This document shows, in pieces, positions 33,736 through 44,107 of a DNA stretch of 64,000 nucleotides. This DNA comes from Henriciella sp. (GTDB lineage: Bacteria; Pseudomonadota; Alphaproteobacteria; Caulobacterales; Hyphomonadaceae). A model generated the notes under the pieces. That model had not been told where the DNA came from. It worked only from the letters and a program-made list of their open reading frames with translations, and made no database searches. The stretch spans positions 62,001 through 126,000 of the forward strand of contig JAJFFK010000009.1 in assembly GCA_021776655.1 (NCBI GenBank). Reading direction: 5' to 3'. Position numbers and translations under genes: made by a program. Each line of letters starts with the position of its first letter. Positions within the stretch are counted from its first letter, which is position 1.

Positions 33736-35655
33736 ATGACTGATCTGATAAATTCTCGCTTGCTGGATGAGGTTCACACACCGGCTGATTTGAAGGACAA
33801 GTCACGTGATGAGCTGAGGCAAATCGCTGACGAAGTGCGCGCAGAAATGATTGATGCAGTGTCGGTTACCGGTGGACATCTTGGCGCCGGGCTTGGCGTG
33901 GTTGAGCTGACAGTGGCCGTTCACTCTGTGTTTGATACGCCCGATGACAAACTGATCTGGGACGTTGGCCACCAATGTTATCCGCACAAGATCCTGACCG
34001 GGCGGCGTGACCGGATGAAGACTTTGCGCCAGGGCGGTGGCCTGTCAGGTTTCACCAAGCGGGCGGAAAGCGAGTATGATCCGTTCGGCGCAGCGCACGC
34101 CGCAACTTCGATTTCGGCGGCCCACGGGTTCGCCAAATCTCGCGAGTTGCAAGGGCGTGATAATCATGTTGTGTCGGTGATCGGTGATGGCTCGATGACC
34201 GCTGGCATGGCCTATGAGGCGATGAACAATGTCGGCTATGAGCAGCTGCGTCAGGTTGTGATTCTCAACGATAATGACATGTCGATTGCGCCGCCGGTTG
34301 GGGCGATGAGCCATTATTTCTCGCGGCTGGTGTCGAGCCGTTCGTATCGCGGACTGCGCCGGTTTGCCAAGAAGGTCGTCAAACCCATTGGCCTTGAGAA
34401 CCCGGCCCGCAAGGCCGAGGAATACTTACGTGGCTTCGCTATGGGCGGCACCATGTTTGAGGAGCTTGGCTTTTATTATGTTGGGCCAATTGACGGCCAT
34501 GACCTGGATGTCCTGATCCCGGTTTTGGAAAATATCAAACAGATGCAGCGCCCGGTACTGCTGCACGTTGTGACCCAAAAAGGCAAAGGCTATGCGCCGG
34601 CTGAAAGCAGCGCTGACAAGTATCATGGTGTGTCAAAATTCAACGTCGTCACGGGCGAACAGGTCAAATCAAAACCAAATGCGCCGAGCTATACCCAGGT
34701 GTTTGGTGAAACGCTGACCAAGCTGGCGGCAAGTGACGACAAGATTTGTGCGATTACAGCGGCCATGCCGTCCGGGACCGGGGTGAATGTCTTTCAAAAG
34801 GCATTTCCCGAGCGCGCCTTTGATGTCGGGATTGCCGAACAGCACGCGGTGACCATGGCGGCGGGAATGGCAGCGGACGGCATGAAACCGTTTGCGGCGA
34901 TCTACTCGACTTTCCTGCAGCGTGGCTATGATCAGGTTATCCATGATGTCGCGATCCAGCGCTTGCCGGTTCGATTCGCGATTGACCGCGCTGGGCTGGT
35001 CGGGGCGGATGGACCGACCCATGCCGGGAGTTTCGATGTCGGCTTTCTTGGTGCGCTGCCGGGCATGATCTGCATGGCAGCGTCCGACGAAGCCGAACTG
35101 GCGCGGATGGTTGTTACGGCGGCTGAGATTGATGATCGCCCGAGTGCTTTTCGCTATCCACGCGGGGAAGGCTTCGGGGTCGACATTCCGAGCGATCCGA
35201 CAGCGCTTGAAATCGGCAAAGGCCGGATTGTTCGTGAGGGCGCAGCGGTAGCAATCCTATCTTACGGTGCGCGCCTGCAAGAGGCGCTCACGGCCGCTGA
35301 TATGCTCGCTGCGCAGGGCCTGTCCTGTACGGTTGCCGACGCGCGGTTTGCCAAGCCGATTGATGCTGAATTGACCGATCGCCTGGCCCGCAACCATGAA
35401 GTACTGATCACGATTGAAGAGGGCGCGCGGGGTGGGTTTGGCGCATTTGTGCTGCACCACCTGGCTGATACGGGCGTCTTGGATGGCGGCCTGAAAGTGC
35501 GCACAATGCATTTCCCGGACATCTTCCAGGATCAGGACAAGCCTGAGCTGATGTATGAGCAAGCCGGGTTGATGGCGCATCATATTGCTGGCCGGGCGAT
35601 TGAAGCCCTGGGGCGCGGCGATGTTGCGGCCATTGCACGGCTGGTGCGCGCCTGA
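33736..35655 (+). CDS. dxs: 1-deoxy-D-xylulose-5-phosphate synthase
   Basis: A 639-residue thiamine-diphosphate enzyme. Visible are the catalytic histidine region [20 protein letters not shown], the [16 protein letters not shown] block, the ThDP/Mg signature [16 protein letters not shown], and the transketolase-like [17 protein letters not shown]. It makes DXP from pyruvate and glyceraldehyde-3-phosphate, the first step of the MEP isoprenoid pathway. The ATG at 33736 is chosen over an in-frame upstream TTG at 33709. It links precursor supply with ispA. Confidence 0.95.
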   Translation: MTDLINSRLLDEVHTPADLKDKSRDELRQIADEVRAEMIDAVSVTGGHLGAGLGVVELTVAVHSVFDTPDDKLIWDVGHQCYPHKILTGRRDRMKTLRQGGGLSGFTKRAESEYDPFGAAHAATSISAAHGFAKSRELQGRDNHVVSVIGDGSMTAGMAYEAMNNVGYEQLRQVVILNDNDMSIAPPVGAMSHYFSRLVSSRSYRGLRRFAKKVVKPIGLENPARKAEEYLRGFAMGGTMFEELGFYYVGPIDGHDLDVLIPVLENIKQMQRPVLLHVVTQKGKGYAPAESSADKYHGVSKFNVVTGEQVKSKPNAPSYTQVFGETLTKLAASDDKICAITAAMPSGTGVNVFQKAFPERAFDVGIAEQHAVTMAAGMAADGMKPFAAIYSTFLQRGYDQVIHDVAIQRLPVRFAIDRAGLVGADGPTHAGSFDVGFLGALPGMICMAASDEAELARMVVTAAEIDDRPSAFRYPRGEGFGVDIPSDPTALEIGKGRIVREGAAVAILSYGARLQEALTAADMLAAQGLSCTVADARFAKPIDAELTDRLARNHEVLITIEEGARGGFGAFVLHHLADTGVLDGGLKVRTMHFPDIFQDQDKPELMYEQAGLMAHHIAGRAIEALGRGDVAAIARLVRA

Positions 35656-35789
35656 CTTTTGAAAATATGACGCATTTGTATGGTTGAATTTGATTGCATT
35701 TGGTGCACATCAATCACCTGAATTTTGCCTTAGTGTTGCCACGCCCTGAGGCGATGAAGGCGTGATTGAAGCACAAAGGAAATTGGCCC

Positions 35790-36443
35790 ATGTATCGTAT
35801 TATTGCTGTCTCATCTCTGGTTTTAATGGCGGCTTGCGCGACCAGCACAGATGCATCCCGCCAGCCTGTTTCTGCCGATGTGCCGCCTGCCTCTCAGTCG
35901 GTCACGCCTGATCCTTTTGATTTGGCGATGCATACGGTTGAAGAACTGGTTGCGGCCGGCAACGAGCAAATCGCGATTGACCGTCTGACCCAATTGCTCG
36001 GCCATCCTGATCTGTCTGACGAAGATGCGGCTGCAACCTTGTTGAAGCGGGCCGAGCTTCGCTACGGAGACGGTCATGATCTGCGCGGCGCCGTTCGCGA
36101 CCTGGACGAGCTGGTGGCCAAATATATGGACGGTGAACCGTCCGGCCTGGTGGGTGATTTTGCATTCTCTGCAAAGGCGGAAGAACAGCGCCTGATTGCG
36201 GCACTGGAGACCGGTGACCTATCGCCAACCGAGACGTTTGAGACCTTGTTTCGCCTCGGGGATCATCAGGAGGCCGTCGACCTGATCTTCTCGCGCAACC
36301 TCAAGCCTGACAATGCCTATATCGTCGATCTCTTCCAGGTTGGCTATCTATGCGAGGACAGTGATCTTACCGGGCCGAGTTTTGACATGACCGAGCCGGA
36401 TGGCACAGAGCGCACAGTTCGGTTCTGTGAGTTTGGCAAGTAA
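35790..36443 (+). CDS. Hypothetical lipoprotein
   Basis: A 217-residue protein with a lipoprotein signal (YRIIAVSSLVLMAAC) and an acidic, helical body with a TPR-like pattern (ELVAAGNEQIAIDRLTQLLG; DEDAAATLLKRAELRYGDG). The frame is open to 35766, but the methionine at 35790 begins the signal peptide. It stands alone between dxs and the acyl-CoA synthetase. A tetratricopeptide scaffold in the periplasm is the best guess; the family is not recognised. Confidence 0.75.
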   Translation: MYRIIAVSSLVLMAACATSTDASRQPVSADVPPASQSVTPDPFDLAMHTVEELVAAGNEQIAIDRLTQLLGHPDLSDEDAAATLLKRAELRYGDGHDLRGAVRDLDELVAKYMDGEPSGLVGDFAFSAKAEEQRLIAALETGDLSPTETFETLFRLGDHQEAVDLIFSRNLKPDNAYIVDLFQVGYLCEDSDLTGPSFDMTEPDGTERTVRFCEFGK

Positions 36444-36519
36444 GCGTCGTATCCAGCCAGATAAATGTGGCATGTGGGTTGCAGTGATTGTCTTCAAGTA
36501 ACCCACGGAGGCATTGCAC

Positions 36520-36591
36520 ATGCGCTCATTCTTTGTCGTTGTTTTGGCCGCGTCGATGGCCTTTCTCTCTTTTGCGATGCTGGCTGGCTAG
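36520..36591 (+). CDS. 23-residue hydrophobic peptide
   Basis: A strong GGAGG (36507-36511) stands 8 bases before an ATG that opens a 23-codon frame: an N-terminal MRSFF followed by an almost wholly hydrophobic stretch ending FAMLAG. It looks like a single-span membrane peptide of the CydX/KdpF size class or a leader peptide. It lies in the 294-base gap before the acyl-CoA synthetase. Nothing else is evident in the gap. Confidence 0.55.
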   Translation: MRSFFVVVLAASMAFLSFAMLAG

Positions 36592-36737
36592 GGTGAATCT
36601 GCCTGAAGTCGCGGTATCTTTCCCCTGTTTTGGGTCAATTTCCTGCTAGATGGGCTAACTGACGTAACGTCGCCCCTTTCCCTTTGGTGAAGGTTGCAGC
36701 ATATCCGGTTGACTAAAGATCATCCGGAGGAAATCGC

Positions 36738-38483
36738 ATGTCGTCAGCATTGCCCGAAAATTGGCCCGCCATCTCGATTACGGAGGCCAATGGCGCGCTT
36801 GCCGCATCTGATTCCCCCTTACACCTGAGTGATGGCACCGTTGGCGGGGTTGCCATGAAGGTCTACTCGCAAGCGCCCGAGACCATTCGATCTCTATTGG
36901 ACGTCGCCGAAGCGCAGTTCGGAGATCGCGACTTTCTGGTCTATGAAGACGAACGGATCACGTTTGCTGCCTTTACCCGCGCGGTCGAGCATTTTGCTGG
37001 TATTTTGGTCAACACATATGGTGTGAAAAAGGGTGACAGGGTTGCGATTATCATGCGCAACTATCCACAATGGCCGATACCGTTCTTTGCAGCGCTTTCG
37101 ATCGGGGCGATCGCAACGCCGTTGAATAGCTGGTGGACGGGCAACGAACTTGAATATGGCTTGAGCGATTCTGGTGCGACAATCGCTATTGTCGATGGCC
37201 ATATATATGAGCGCATCCGCGAGCATATCGACAATCTTCCCAATCTGAAGGCGCTGATCATTGCACGCAGTCATGAGGACTATGGCGATCCACGCGTGAC
37301 CTCGATGGAGAGCCTGATCGGAGCCGCTTCAACCTGGGCTGATTTGGCAAAAATCGGGTTGCCGCCGGTTGATCTTGCCGCTGATGATGACGCGACGATC
37401 ATGTATACATCAGGCACCACGGGCAAGCCGAAAGGGGCCTTGGCTACCCATCGCGCGATCATTTCGAATATGCTCAACTCGCTGACCTGCCAGGCGCGCA
37501 TGTTGTTGCGGCGCGGCGAGGCGATTGCTGAACCTGATCCGGATGAACGTAACGCTACTTTAATTGCCATTCCATTTTTTCATGTAACCGGTGCATTTGC
37601 CATTCTCATTCCATCACTGATGCGCGGTGGCAAGATTGTCAGCATGTATAAATGGGATGCCGGGAAAGCTCTGTCGCTCATCCAAAACGAGACAATTACC
37701 GCTGTCGGCGGCGTGCCCGCCATCGCCTGGCAATTGCTCGAGCATCCAGAGCGTGACAATTATGACCTCTCTTCGATCAAGGCGGTGTCCTATGGCGGTG
37801 CCCCTTCGGCTCCAGAACTCGTCACCTCGATCAAGAAGCGGTTCCCGGATGCGGCCCCTGGCAATGGCTGGGGCATGACCGAGACATGTGCGACGGCAAC
37901 CCTGAATATTGGCGAAGATTATGTGAACCGCCCTGATAGCGCTGGTGCAGCGCCCGGTGCGGTTGAGCTTAGAATCGTTGATCCAGATGGCAACACGTTA
38001 CCATCCGGCGAAGTCGGCGAGTTGTGGTGTAAAGGCCCCGCTAATTGCAAGCTTTACTGGAACAAGCCGGGTCCGACCGCTGAAACCTTCATCGATGGTT
38101 GGGTCGTCACCGGCGATCTGGCACGGATTGATGAGGAAGGGTTTCTGTATCTGGTTGATCGGGCCAAGGATATGCTGATCCGTGGCGGTGAAAACATCTA
38201 TTGTATCGAAGTCGAAAGCGCGCTGTTCGACCATCCGGCGGTTATGGACGCGGCCGTTGTCGGAATTGAACACAAGATTCTGGGACAGGAAGTTGGCGCG
38301 GTCGTGCAACTGAAACCCGGCTCATCTGCGACCGAGGATGAGTTACGCGCTCATGTTGCCAGCCAACTCGCTGCGTTCAAGGTTCCGGTTGAAATCCAGT
38401 TCGAAACCGAACCTCTGCCGCGTAATGCGAGTGGTAAAATCTTGAAAATCGAGCTGCGAGACCGGTTCACGCCGCGATCTTAA
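36738..38483 (+). CDS. Class I adenylate-forming enzyme (acyl-CoA synthetase)
   Basis: A 581-residue ANL-superfamily ligase. The ATP-binding P-loop is MYTSGTTGKPKGAL, the A4/A5 regions are YGGAPSAPELV and NGWGMTETC, the hinge aspartate is in GWVVTGDLARIDEEGFLYLVDRAKDMLIRGGENI, and the C-terminal lysine lies in PRNASGKILKIELR. It activates a carboxylic acid as acyl-AMP and transfers it to CoA. An AGGAGG-like ribosome site (CCGGAGGAAA) precedes the ATG. The acid is unknown; a fatty acid is most likely. Confidence 0.9.
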   Translation: MSSALPENWPAISITEANGALAASDSPLHLSDGTVGGVAMKVYSQAPETIRSLLDVAEAQFGDRDFLVYEDERITFAAFTRAVEHFAGILVNTYGVKKGDRVAIIMRNYPQWPIPFFAALSIGAIATPLNSWWTGNELEYGLSDSGATIAIVDGHIYERIREHIDNLPNLKALIIARSHEDYGDPRVTSMESLIGAASTWADLAKIGLPPVDLAADDDATIMYTSGTTGKPKGALATHRAIISNMLNSLTCQARMLLRRGEAIAEPDPDERNATLIAIPFFHVTGAFAILIPSLMRGGKIVSMYKWDAGKALSLIQNETITAVGGVPAIAWQLLEHPERDNYDLSSIKAVSYGGAPSAPELVTSIKKRFPDAAPGNGWGMTETCATATLNIGEDYVNRPDSAGAAPGAVELRIVDPDGNTLPSGEVGELWCKGPANCKLYWNKPGPTAETFIDGWVVTGDLARIDEEGFLYLVDRAKDMLIRGGENIYCIEVESALFDHPAVMDAAVVGIEHKILGQEVGAVVQLKPGSSATEDELRAHVASQLAAFKVPVEIQFETEPLPRNASGKILKIELRDRFTPRS

Positions 38484-38495
38484 ACCCATACGGCT

Positions 38496-39182
38496 ATGAC
38501 AGATCCTGATGCGAGATATCCCAAGGCTGCCACTGGCAAGCCGGTGACGCTGGAAGCACAAGCCGAAACCCGAGATGGGCGGCGCTTCTCGCCCTCAGCC
38601 TCGCGCAATCAGGATGCTGTACGAGAGGCATTCCTGAAGCATATGCCAAGCGTGGGGCGTGTTTTGGAGATTGCTTCCGGCACCGGCGAGCATGGCGCGT
38701 ATATCACCGCCGCCTTGCCAGATATGACGTGGACATATTCTGACGCCGATCCCGGTTGTCTGAGCAGTCAAGCGTCATGGGCGGCATCGGCCGACCATGA
38801 CCGCTTGCGCGGGCCCTGTCATCTTGACACCAGTGCGCCCGATTGGGGACAGGCCGAAGCGCAAGCGCCGTATGATGGTCTGTTCTGCGCCAACATGATT
38901 CACATTGCGCCATTTGAAGCGGCGATAGGTCTGTTCGCTGGGGCCGGACGGGTGCTGGCCGACACTGGCAAGCTGTTCCTGTACGGTCCGTTCGTGCGCC
39001 AAGGCGACATCGCGCCATCAAACGCCAGATTTGACGGCTTCTTGAAGCAACGCGATGCGCGTTGGGGCGTGCGTGATCTTGAGGTCGATATTCTCCCGCT
39101 GGCAGAGCAAAACGGCCTCGTGCTTGAGACCATTATCGATATGCCCGCCAACAATATGTCAGTGATATTTACGCGTCGATAA
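38496..39182 (+). CDS. DUF938 family SAM-dependent methyltransferase-like protein
   Basis: A 228-residue Rossmann-fold protein. The family N-terminus RRFSPSASRNQDAVREAF and the SAM-binding loop LEIASGTGEHGAYI, followed by WTYSDADPG, identify DUF938. FCANMIHIAPFEAAIGLFAGAG is the typical central block. It starts 12 bases after the acyl-CoA synthetase and is probably co-transcribed. The methyl acceptor is not known for the family. Confidence 0.9.
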   Translation: MTDPDARYPKAATGKPVTLEAQAETRDGRRFSPSASRNQDAVREAFLKHMPSVGRVLEIASGTGEHGAYITAALPDMTWTYSDADPGCLSSQASWAASADHDRLRGPCHLDTSAPDWGQAEAQAPYDGLFCANMIHIAPFEAAIGLFAGAGRVLADTGKLFLYGPFVRQGDIAPSNARFDGFLKQRDARWGVRDLEVDILPLAEQNGLVLETIIDMPANNMSVIFTRR

Positions 39183-39197
39183 GCGCTCGCGTGGCAG

Positions 39198-40019
39198 TCA
39201 ATTATTGACAGCAAGTAGCACGTTTGAGGCTGCCACCGTTACGGCCGACACGTCACCAGTTAATGCGTCAGGCCGCAGCGCGCTTGGGTAAACCGAGCCC
39301 AGAAGCCCAAGCGCTTCTTCGATGCGAGCGGCAGCGGCGGCATCGTCTGCACGGATCGCCGTTCCGGTAGTCTGGTACAGCGTTTCAGCAACCTTGTAGA
39401 AGCCGTAGCCATCAAGATATGGCTCATAATTGTCATCCCCAACGGCGATCCGGTACATGGTGGCCGCGCGGTCAATCTGGTCGCCAATGACCCGTGCCTT
39501 GATGCTTTCAGGGCTAGAACCATCGTCGGGCGCATGGCTTTCAGCGTCGCGCAGCGCGGCAATGATCAAGTCAGTGCGATCTGCGATTTGAGAGGCTGAT
39601 TCGCCGGCCAAAGCTGCGGCGGAAGTTTCGCTCAACATATGGTCGAACAGGGTTACGCCGCGCGCTTCCAGGATCGGTTCCATATCAAACAATACCTCGC
39701 TGACAGGGTGCGCTAACATTTCGGCGGCGGCGGCCTGCTCTCCAGCGGCATAGGCGTCACGGGCGGCAACGATATGCGCTTCAGTGATCGCCAGTGCAGC
39801 GTTGAATACAACTGGATCGACATGCGCGCGCTCAATCGCAACGCCGCCTTCGCCTTCGCCAGCCTGGGCCCCGGGGGCGGTGTTCGATGCTGTTTCAACG
39901 GGCGGCAGCGGCGGCGTTTCAATCCTGTTGGTTTCATCACTACACGCGGTGATCAGTGCCGTGCTCGCGAAGGCTGCGCCCAGTCCAAGTGTGGTCCATT
40001 TTTTTGAAATCAGTGACAT
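39198..40019 (-). CDS. Hypothetical lipoprotein divergent from PiuC
   Basis: A 273-residue protein with a lipoprotein signal (LGAAFASTALITAC) and an alanine-rich, all-helical body. The segments AHIVAARDAYAAGEQAAAAE and LAHPVSEVLFDMEPILEARG resemble helical-bundle, iron-regulated periplasmic proteins of the imelysin/EfeO type, but I do not see a convincing HXXE metal motif, so this is only a suggestion. It is transcribed away from piuC over a Fur-like palindrome, which supports an iron-linked role. Confidence 0.7.
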   Translation of the reverse strand: MSLISKKWTTLGLGAAFASTALITACSDETNRIETPPLPPVETASNTAPGAQAGEGEGGVAIERAHVDPVVFNAALAITEAHIVAARDAYAAGEQAAAAEMLAHPVSEVLFDMEPILEARGVTLFDHMLSETSAAALAGESASQIADRTDLIIAALRDAESHAPDDGSSPESIKARVIGDQIDRAATMYRIAVGDDNYEPYLDGYGFYKVAETLYQTTGTAIRADDAAAAARIEEALGLLGSVYPSALRPDALTGDVSAVTVAASNVLLAVNN

Positions 40020-40046
40020 GCGTTTTGCGCCTCGCTCTCGAATTGG

Positions 40047-40090
40047 TTGACAGTTTTCAGGTCGCTCGTATGCAGTAAATGATACTCATT
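40047..40090. promoter_or_regulatory. Promoter with Fur-like box between lipoprotein and PiuC
   Basis: A TTGACA (40047-40052) is followed after 16 bases by TATGCA (40069-40074), and the palindrome AATGA-TAC-TCATT (40078-40090) covers the expected start of transcription toward piuC. It resembles the AATGATA-type core of Fur boxes. A repressor bound here would block both the plus-strand PiuC gene and possibly the divergent lipoprotein. Confidence 0.55.
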
Positions 40091-40108
40091 CGCAATAGGT
40101 AGAAAGCC

Positions 40109-40783
40109 ATGATTACAATTTCAGCTGTTCTGGACCCCGAAACCTTGAGGTCTGTCATCAATCAGGCAGAGCAATTGATCTGGGGCGACGGCGCGGCGAC
40201 GGCTGGCAATGATGCGGGCCGGGTGAAACGAAACCAGCAAGCTGATCTGTCCAGTCGCGCAGGCGCCAAGCTTCGGACCACGCTTGAACAGGCGGTCACC
40301 CAGCATCCCGTGTTACGCGCCGCTGCCTGGCCACGCATTTTTTCGCGTTTCATGCTTAGTCGCACAAGGGAAGGTGGCGGTTATGGCCTGCATGTCGACA
40401 ATGCCCTGATGGGCAGTGGTGAACGTAGGCTCCGTACAGATTTGTCGTTTACGCTCTTCCTCTCAAGTCCAGCAAGCTATGACGGCGGCGAGCTGATGAT
40501 TGAAGGGGTGGGCGGAACACAGGTCGTCAAACCCGATGCCGGCGATCTGGTTGTCTACCCATCATCGAGCGTGCACCAGGTCGCGACGGTGACCAAAGGG
40601 GTGCGGCTTGTCTGTGTTGGCTGGATTGAAAGCATGGTCCGGGACGGCGCGCAGCGTGAGATACTTTTCGATCTTGAAACCCTGAAAGCTGAACTGGCCA
40701 AGCAGTTGCCGCCAGAAGCGCCCGAGATGCTGGTCCTGTCGAAAACAATTGCCAACCTGTTACGGCAATGGGCCGTGGCTTAG
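40109..40783 (+). CDS. piuC: PKHD-type Fe(II)/2-oxoglutarate dioxygenase PiuC/YbiX
   Basis: A 224-residue cupin-fold dioxygenase. The iron ligands are H and D in GYGLHVDNALMG and the distal H in YPSSSVHQVATVTKGVRLV, with the 2-oxoglutarate arginine just after. FSRFMLSRTREGGGYGLHVD and LRTDLSFTLFLSSP are family blocks. PiuC is tied to TonB-dependent iron uptake, often under Fur control; the palindrome upstream agrees. No TonB receptor is in the window, so its partner is elsewhere. It is convergent with ybaN. Confidence 0.92.
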   Translation: MITISAVLDPETLRSVINQAEQLIWGDGAATAGNDAGRVKRNQQADLSSRAGAKLRTTLEQAVTQHPVLRAAAWPRIFSRFMLSRTREGGGYGLHVDNALMGSGERRLRTDLSFTLFLSSPASYDGGELMIEGVGGTQVVKPDAGDLVVYPSSSVHQVATVTKGVRLVCVGWIESMVRDGAQREILFDLETLKAELAKQLPPEAPEMLVLSKTIANLLRQWAVA

Positions 40784-40792
40784 CCCCCGACC

Positions 40793-41164
40793 CTAATCGG
40801 TTTTTCGGGTCAGAATAAATGCAGCGACGAGAACGAGGACGGTGATCGTCGCGGCGAGCCAGTAGGGGGTCTGACGCAAAACAAATGCACAAATCAGTCC
40901 GGCTATTGTCATCCCGGTCAGGGCAGCAAGCTTCCCGGCGCGGGAGATCGTCCCGCGTTCGACAAAAGCCTCAATTTGCGGGCCGATACCGGGACGCGCG
41001 TAAATCCAGTCGCGCGCTTCAGGGCTCGACCGGGCAAAGCAAATCGCGGCGAGAATCCAGAATATCGTCGTTGGCCAGATCGGCAGGAACAGGCCGATGG
41101 CACCCAAGGCCACAAACAGGCCGCCGAGGAGACGAAGCAGAAGCACGATGGAGGTCACTAGCAT
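40793..41164 (-). CDS. YbaN family inner-membrane protein (DUF454)
   Basis: A 123-residue protein with three or four membrane segments and the DUF454 signature GAIGLFLPIWPTTIFWILAAICFARSSPEARDW. The frame opens to a TTG at 41197; the ATG at 41164 is preferred because it gives the family N-terminus. The function of YbaN proteins is unknown. It follows the catalase gene in the same direction with a gap of under 80 bases, so the two may be co-transcribed. Confidence 0.85.
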   Translation of the reverse strand: MLVTSIVLLLRLLGGLFVALGAIGLFLPIWPTTIFWILAAICFARSSPEARDWIYARPGIGPQIEAFVERGTISRAGKLAALTGMTIAGLICAFVLRQTPYWLAATITVLVLVAAFILTRKTD

Positions 41165-41242
41165 GACGTTCGCGGTGAGCAAGCCCAGGCCGAGCAAGAG
41201 AGCGGGCGGCTCGCAGTATCATCCGCAAGCCGCACGGCTCCG

Positions 41243-42703
41243 CTAAAACGCGACTGACAGCCGCGTCAGTGCTGCCCGGATGCCCGCGCCATAAGCCGGG
41301 TCAATCTGGTCATAATGGCTGAGCGCAAGTTGCAAGATACGCGCTGGAACCCCAATCATCGACTCGGCTGTATTGCTGTACAGACGCGCTCTCTGACCGT
41401 CGTCAAACAGCGCGTGCAGGGCCCGAGGCTGGACATAGTCGTCATTGCCGTCGCGGTGATTATGGCGATCCGCAGCGCCAGATAGCGCCAGCGGCGGGTC
41501 TGCATAAGTCGAGCCTTGCTGCGGCGCCCCGGCAATTGAGTTCGGCTCGTAATAGGCGTCAGGATTGCCGGTTCGTGGCCCCAGAGCGTTCATCGTTCCG
41601 TCCTTGTGGTAATGTGCGACCGGACATTTCGGCTGGTTCACCGGCAGGCTCTCATAATGTGTGCCGAGGCGATAGCGATGGGCGTCGGCATACGAGAACA
41701 GGCGCGCCTGCAGCACCTTGTCGGGGCTGAAACTGATCCCCGGAACGGTATTTGACGGGCTGTAAGCGGCGGTCTCAATCTCGGCAAAATAATTGTCGGC
41801 ATTGCGATTTAGCTCAACCACACCAACCTCGATCAGAGGATAGTCTTTATGTGGCCAGACCTTGGTCAGGTCGAACGGGTTGAAGGGCGCGCTATTGGCC
41901 TCAGCTTCCGTCATGACCTGGATCTTCAATGTCCATTTCGGGAAATTGCCCGCCTCAATCGCACCGAACAGGGCCTCTTGGTATCCCTCGCGGGTCTGGC
42001 CGATTTTCTCGCCCGCTTCTGCATTGGTATAATGGCTATGGCCTTGTTGCGTCTTGAAGTGGAATTTGACCCATGAGCGCTGATTGTCAGCGTTGATGAA
42101 ACTGTAAGTATGGCTGCCATAGCCGTTCATGTTCATCGGTGTTTTCGGACAACCGCGATCCGACATCAGGAGGGTGACCTGGTGCAGCGCTTCGGGGCTG
42201 AGGCTCCAATAGTCCCACATCGCGGTCGGGCTGCGCAAATTGGTGCGCGGGTGACGTTTCTGGGTATGGATAAAGTCCGGGAACTTTTGCGGGTCGCGGA
42301 TAAAGAAGACCGGCGTGTTGTTGCCAACCATGTCCCAATTGCCTTCCTCGGTGTAGAATTTCATCGAGAAGCCGCGCACATCGCGCTCATTGTCGGCTGC
42401 GCCCGCTTCGCCTGCGACGGTCGAGAAACGTGAGATCATCGGCGTTTGCTTACCAATTTGCGAGAAGATTTTGGCTTTGGTATATTGTCTAATGTCATGC
42501 GTGACGGTGAACGTGCCGAGCGCGCCCCAGCCTTTGGCGTGGACGACGCGTTCCGGGATGCGCTCGCGGTTTTGGTGGGCCAGTTTTTCAATCAGCTGAT
42601 AGTCTTCAAGGAGCAGCGGCCCACGCGGACCAGCGGACTTCGAGTTTTGATTATCGGCGATCGGGGCGCCTGCTGTGGTTGTCAGTACGGGACATTTGGA
42701 CAT
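41243..42703 (-). CDS. katA: Haem catalase (small-subunit clade)
   Basis: A 486-residue monofunctional catalase. The active-site histidine lies in [21 protein letters not shown], the asparagine in the [17 protein letters not shown] block, and the proximal haem tyrosine in [14 protein letters not shown]. It converts hydrogen peroxide to water and oxygen. The frame extends to 42766, but the ATG at 42703 has an AAAGGAAA ribosome site and matches the family start. Length fits the small-subunit, NADPH-binding clade. Confidence 0.93.
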   Translation of the reverse strand: MSKCPVLTTTAGAPIADNQNSKSAGPRGPLLLEDYQLIEKLAHQNRERIPERVVHAKGWGALGTFTVTHDIRQYTKAKIFSQIGKQTPMISRFSTVAGEAGAADNERDVRGFSMKFYTEEGNWDMVGNNTPVFFIRDPQKFPDFIHTQKRHPRTNLRSPTAMWDYWSLSPEALHQVTLLMSDRGCPKTPMNMNGYGSHTYSFINADNQRSWVKFHFKTQQGHSHYTNAEAGEKIGQTREGYQEALFGAIEAGNFPKWTLKIQVMTEAEANSAPFNPFDLTKVWPHKDYPLIEVGVVELNRNADNYFAEIETAAYSPSNTVPGISFSPDKVLQARLFSYADAHRYRLGTHYESLPVNQPKCPVAHYHKDGTMNALGPRTGNPDAYYEPNSIAGAPQQGSTYADPPLALSGAADRHNHRDGNDDYVQPRALHALFDDGQRARLYSNTAESMIGVPARILQLALSHYDQIDPAYGAGIRAALTRLSVAF

Positions 42704-42809
42704 TGTCGTGTTTCCTTTAATTTGCCTTTGACCAGCAAGATTGAGGAAAATAGCCAATAGATCCAATTGATAATTATGCGATCATGAATAGACTTGGCCT
42801 ATACCAATA

Positions 42810-44000
42810 TTAAGCAACCTCACCCGCTGCTGCTGCGCTGGCCCAGGCCCACTGAAAATTATAGCCGCCGAGCCAGCCGGTCACATCAACGCATTCGCCG
42901 ATGAAATACAGGCCAGGCACATGTTTGCTCTCCATCGTGCGCGATGACAGACCCTCTGTATCTATGCCGCCGCGAGTCACTTCGGCCGTGCGCCAACCTT
43001 CACTGCCGACAGGTTTAACCGCCCATGCTTTCAGCGCTTGTGCCAACTGGTTCAGGTGCTGACGTGACCATTCGGCGAGCCGCTTGCCGGAACTCTGGTC
43101 GATTTGCGCAGCCAGCATATCAGCAAACCGTTTGGGAAAATGGGTCGCCAGGGCCGCTGGCAGAGACAGACGCGGATGGGAAGCTTTCAAAGCATCTACA
43201 AAGAGAGGGCCATCTATGCCCGGAAGGAGGTCGAGCTGAACCGGCTCGCTCTCCTTCCAGTAAGAAGAGACTTGCAGGATGGCGGGTCCAGACAGGCCCC
43301 GGTGCGTGAAGAGCAGGTTCTCGGCGAAAGACGGCCCAGAATTTGCGCGCGCTTCAACGCCAATGGAAACACCGGAAATTGAGGCAAAATCATCGCTCGC
43401 TTGTCCGGTAAAAGTCAGCGGCACGAGCGCTGGTTTTGGCTCAATCACGGTGTGGCCAAACTGTGCTGCGAGTGTGTAGGCGAGCGCGCTGGCGCCAATC
43501 TTGGGTATCGAGAGGCCGCCAGTTGCGATCACCAGACTGCGCGCTGTGATGTCGCCGTCTGACGTGGCCACCAGAAATTGCTCGCCAGTGTGCTGAATGT
43601 CGCCAATGCCTGTCGACAGGCGTAGCTCGCTACCAGCAATATCCAACTCATCGAGCAGAAGTTTGATGACAGCGCTGCTTTTCTGATCGCAAAAAAGTTG
43701 ACCGAGTGTCTTCTCATGCCAGCTTAAATCATGGCGGCTCATCAAGTCGCAAAAATCCCAGGGTGTGTAGCGCGCGAGCGCTGATTTGGCGAAATGCGGA
43801 TTGTTTGAAATGAAGGCGTGCGGGACAGTTTCCAGATTGGTGAAATTACACCTCCCGCCGCCTGATATGCGTACCTTCTCTGCGGGTTTGGCAGAATGAT
43901 CGAGCACCAGGGTACGTCGTCCACGTGCGCCTGTGCGGGCCCCGCAAAACAGTCCGGCGGCCCCCGCGCCAAGGATCAGCGTATCTACTTGCTCGACCAT
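42810..44000 (-). CDS. BaiN/HI0933-like FAD-dependent oxidoreductase
   Basis: A 396-residue flavoprotein. The dinucleotide-binding loop LILGAGAAGLFCGARTGARG at the N-terminus, the ISGGGRCNFTN motif and the C-terminal FIGECVDVTGWLGGYNFQWAW are diagnostic of the HI0933/YhiN/BaiN family. It binds FAD and probably NAD(P)H; the substrate is unknown, some homologues reducing steroid-like or RNA substrates. The methionine at 44000 (MVEQVDTLILGAG) is chosen over one at 44069. It is divergent from the A2M gene. Confidence 0.9.
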   Translation of the reverse strand: MVEQVDTLILGAGAAGLFCGARTGARGRRTLVLDHSAKPAEKVRISGGGRCNFTNLETVPHAFISNNPHFAKSALARYTPWDFCDLMSRHDLSWHEKTLGQLFCDQKSSAVIKLLLDELDIAGSELRLSTGIGDIQHTGEQFLVATSDGDITARSLVIATGGLSIPKIGASALAYTLAAQFGHTVIEPKPALVPLTFTGQASDDFASISGVSIGVEARANSGPSFAENLLFTHRGLSGPAILQVSSYWKESEPVQLDLLPGIDGPLFVDALKASHPRLSLPAALATHFPKRFADMLAAQIDQSSGKRLAEWSRQHLNQLAQALKAWAVKPVGSEGWRTAEVTRGGIDTEGLSSRTMESKHVPGLYFIGECVDVTGWLGGYNFQWAWASAAAAGEVA

Positions 44001-44107
44001 GTTGGCTCTCGAAAGGCTAAATCCCAAAAAAGTCTTGTTTCGGCCCTGTTGGCGGCAAGACGAGCGCATGTAAAGGTATTGTTAACAACTCAAGAAAGGG
44101 TCTCACC

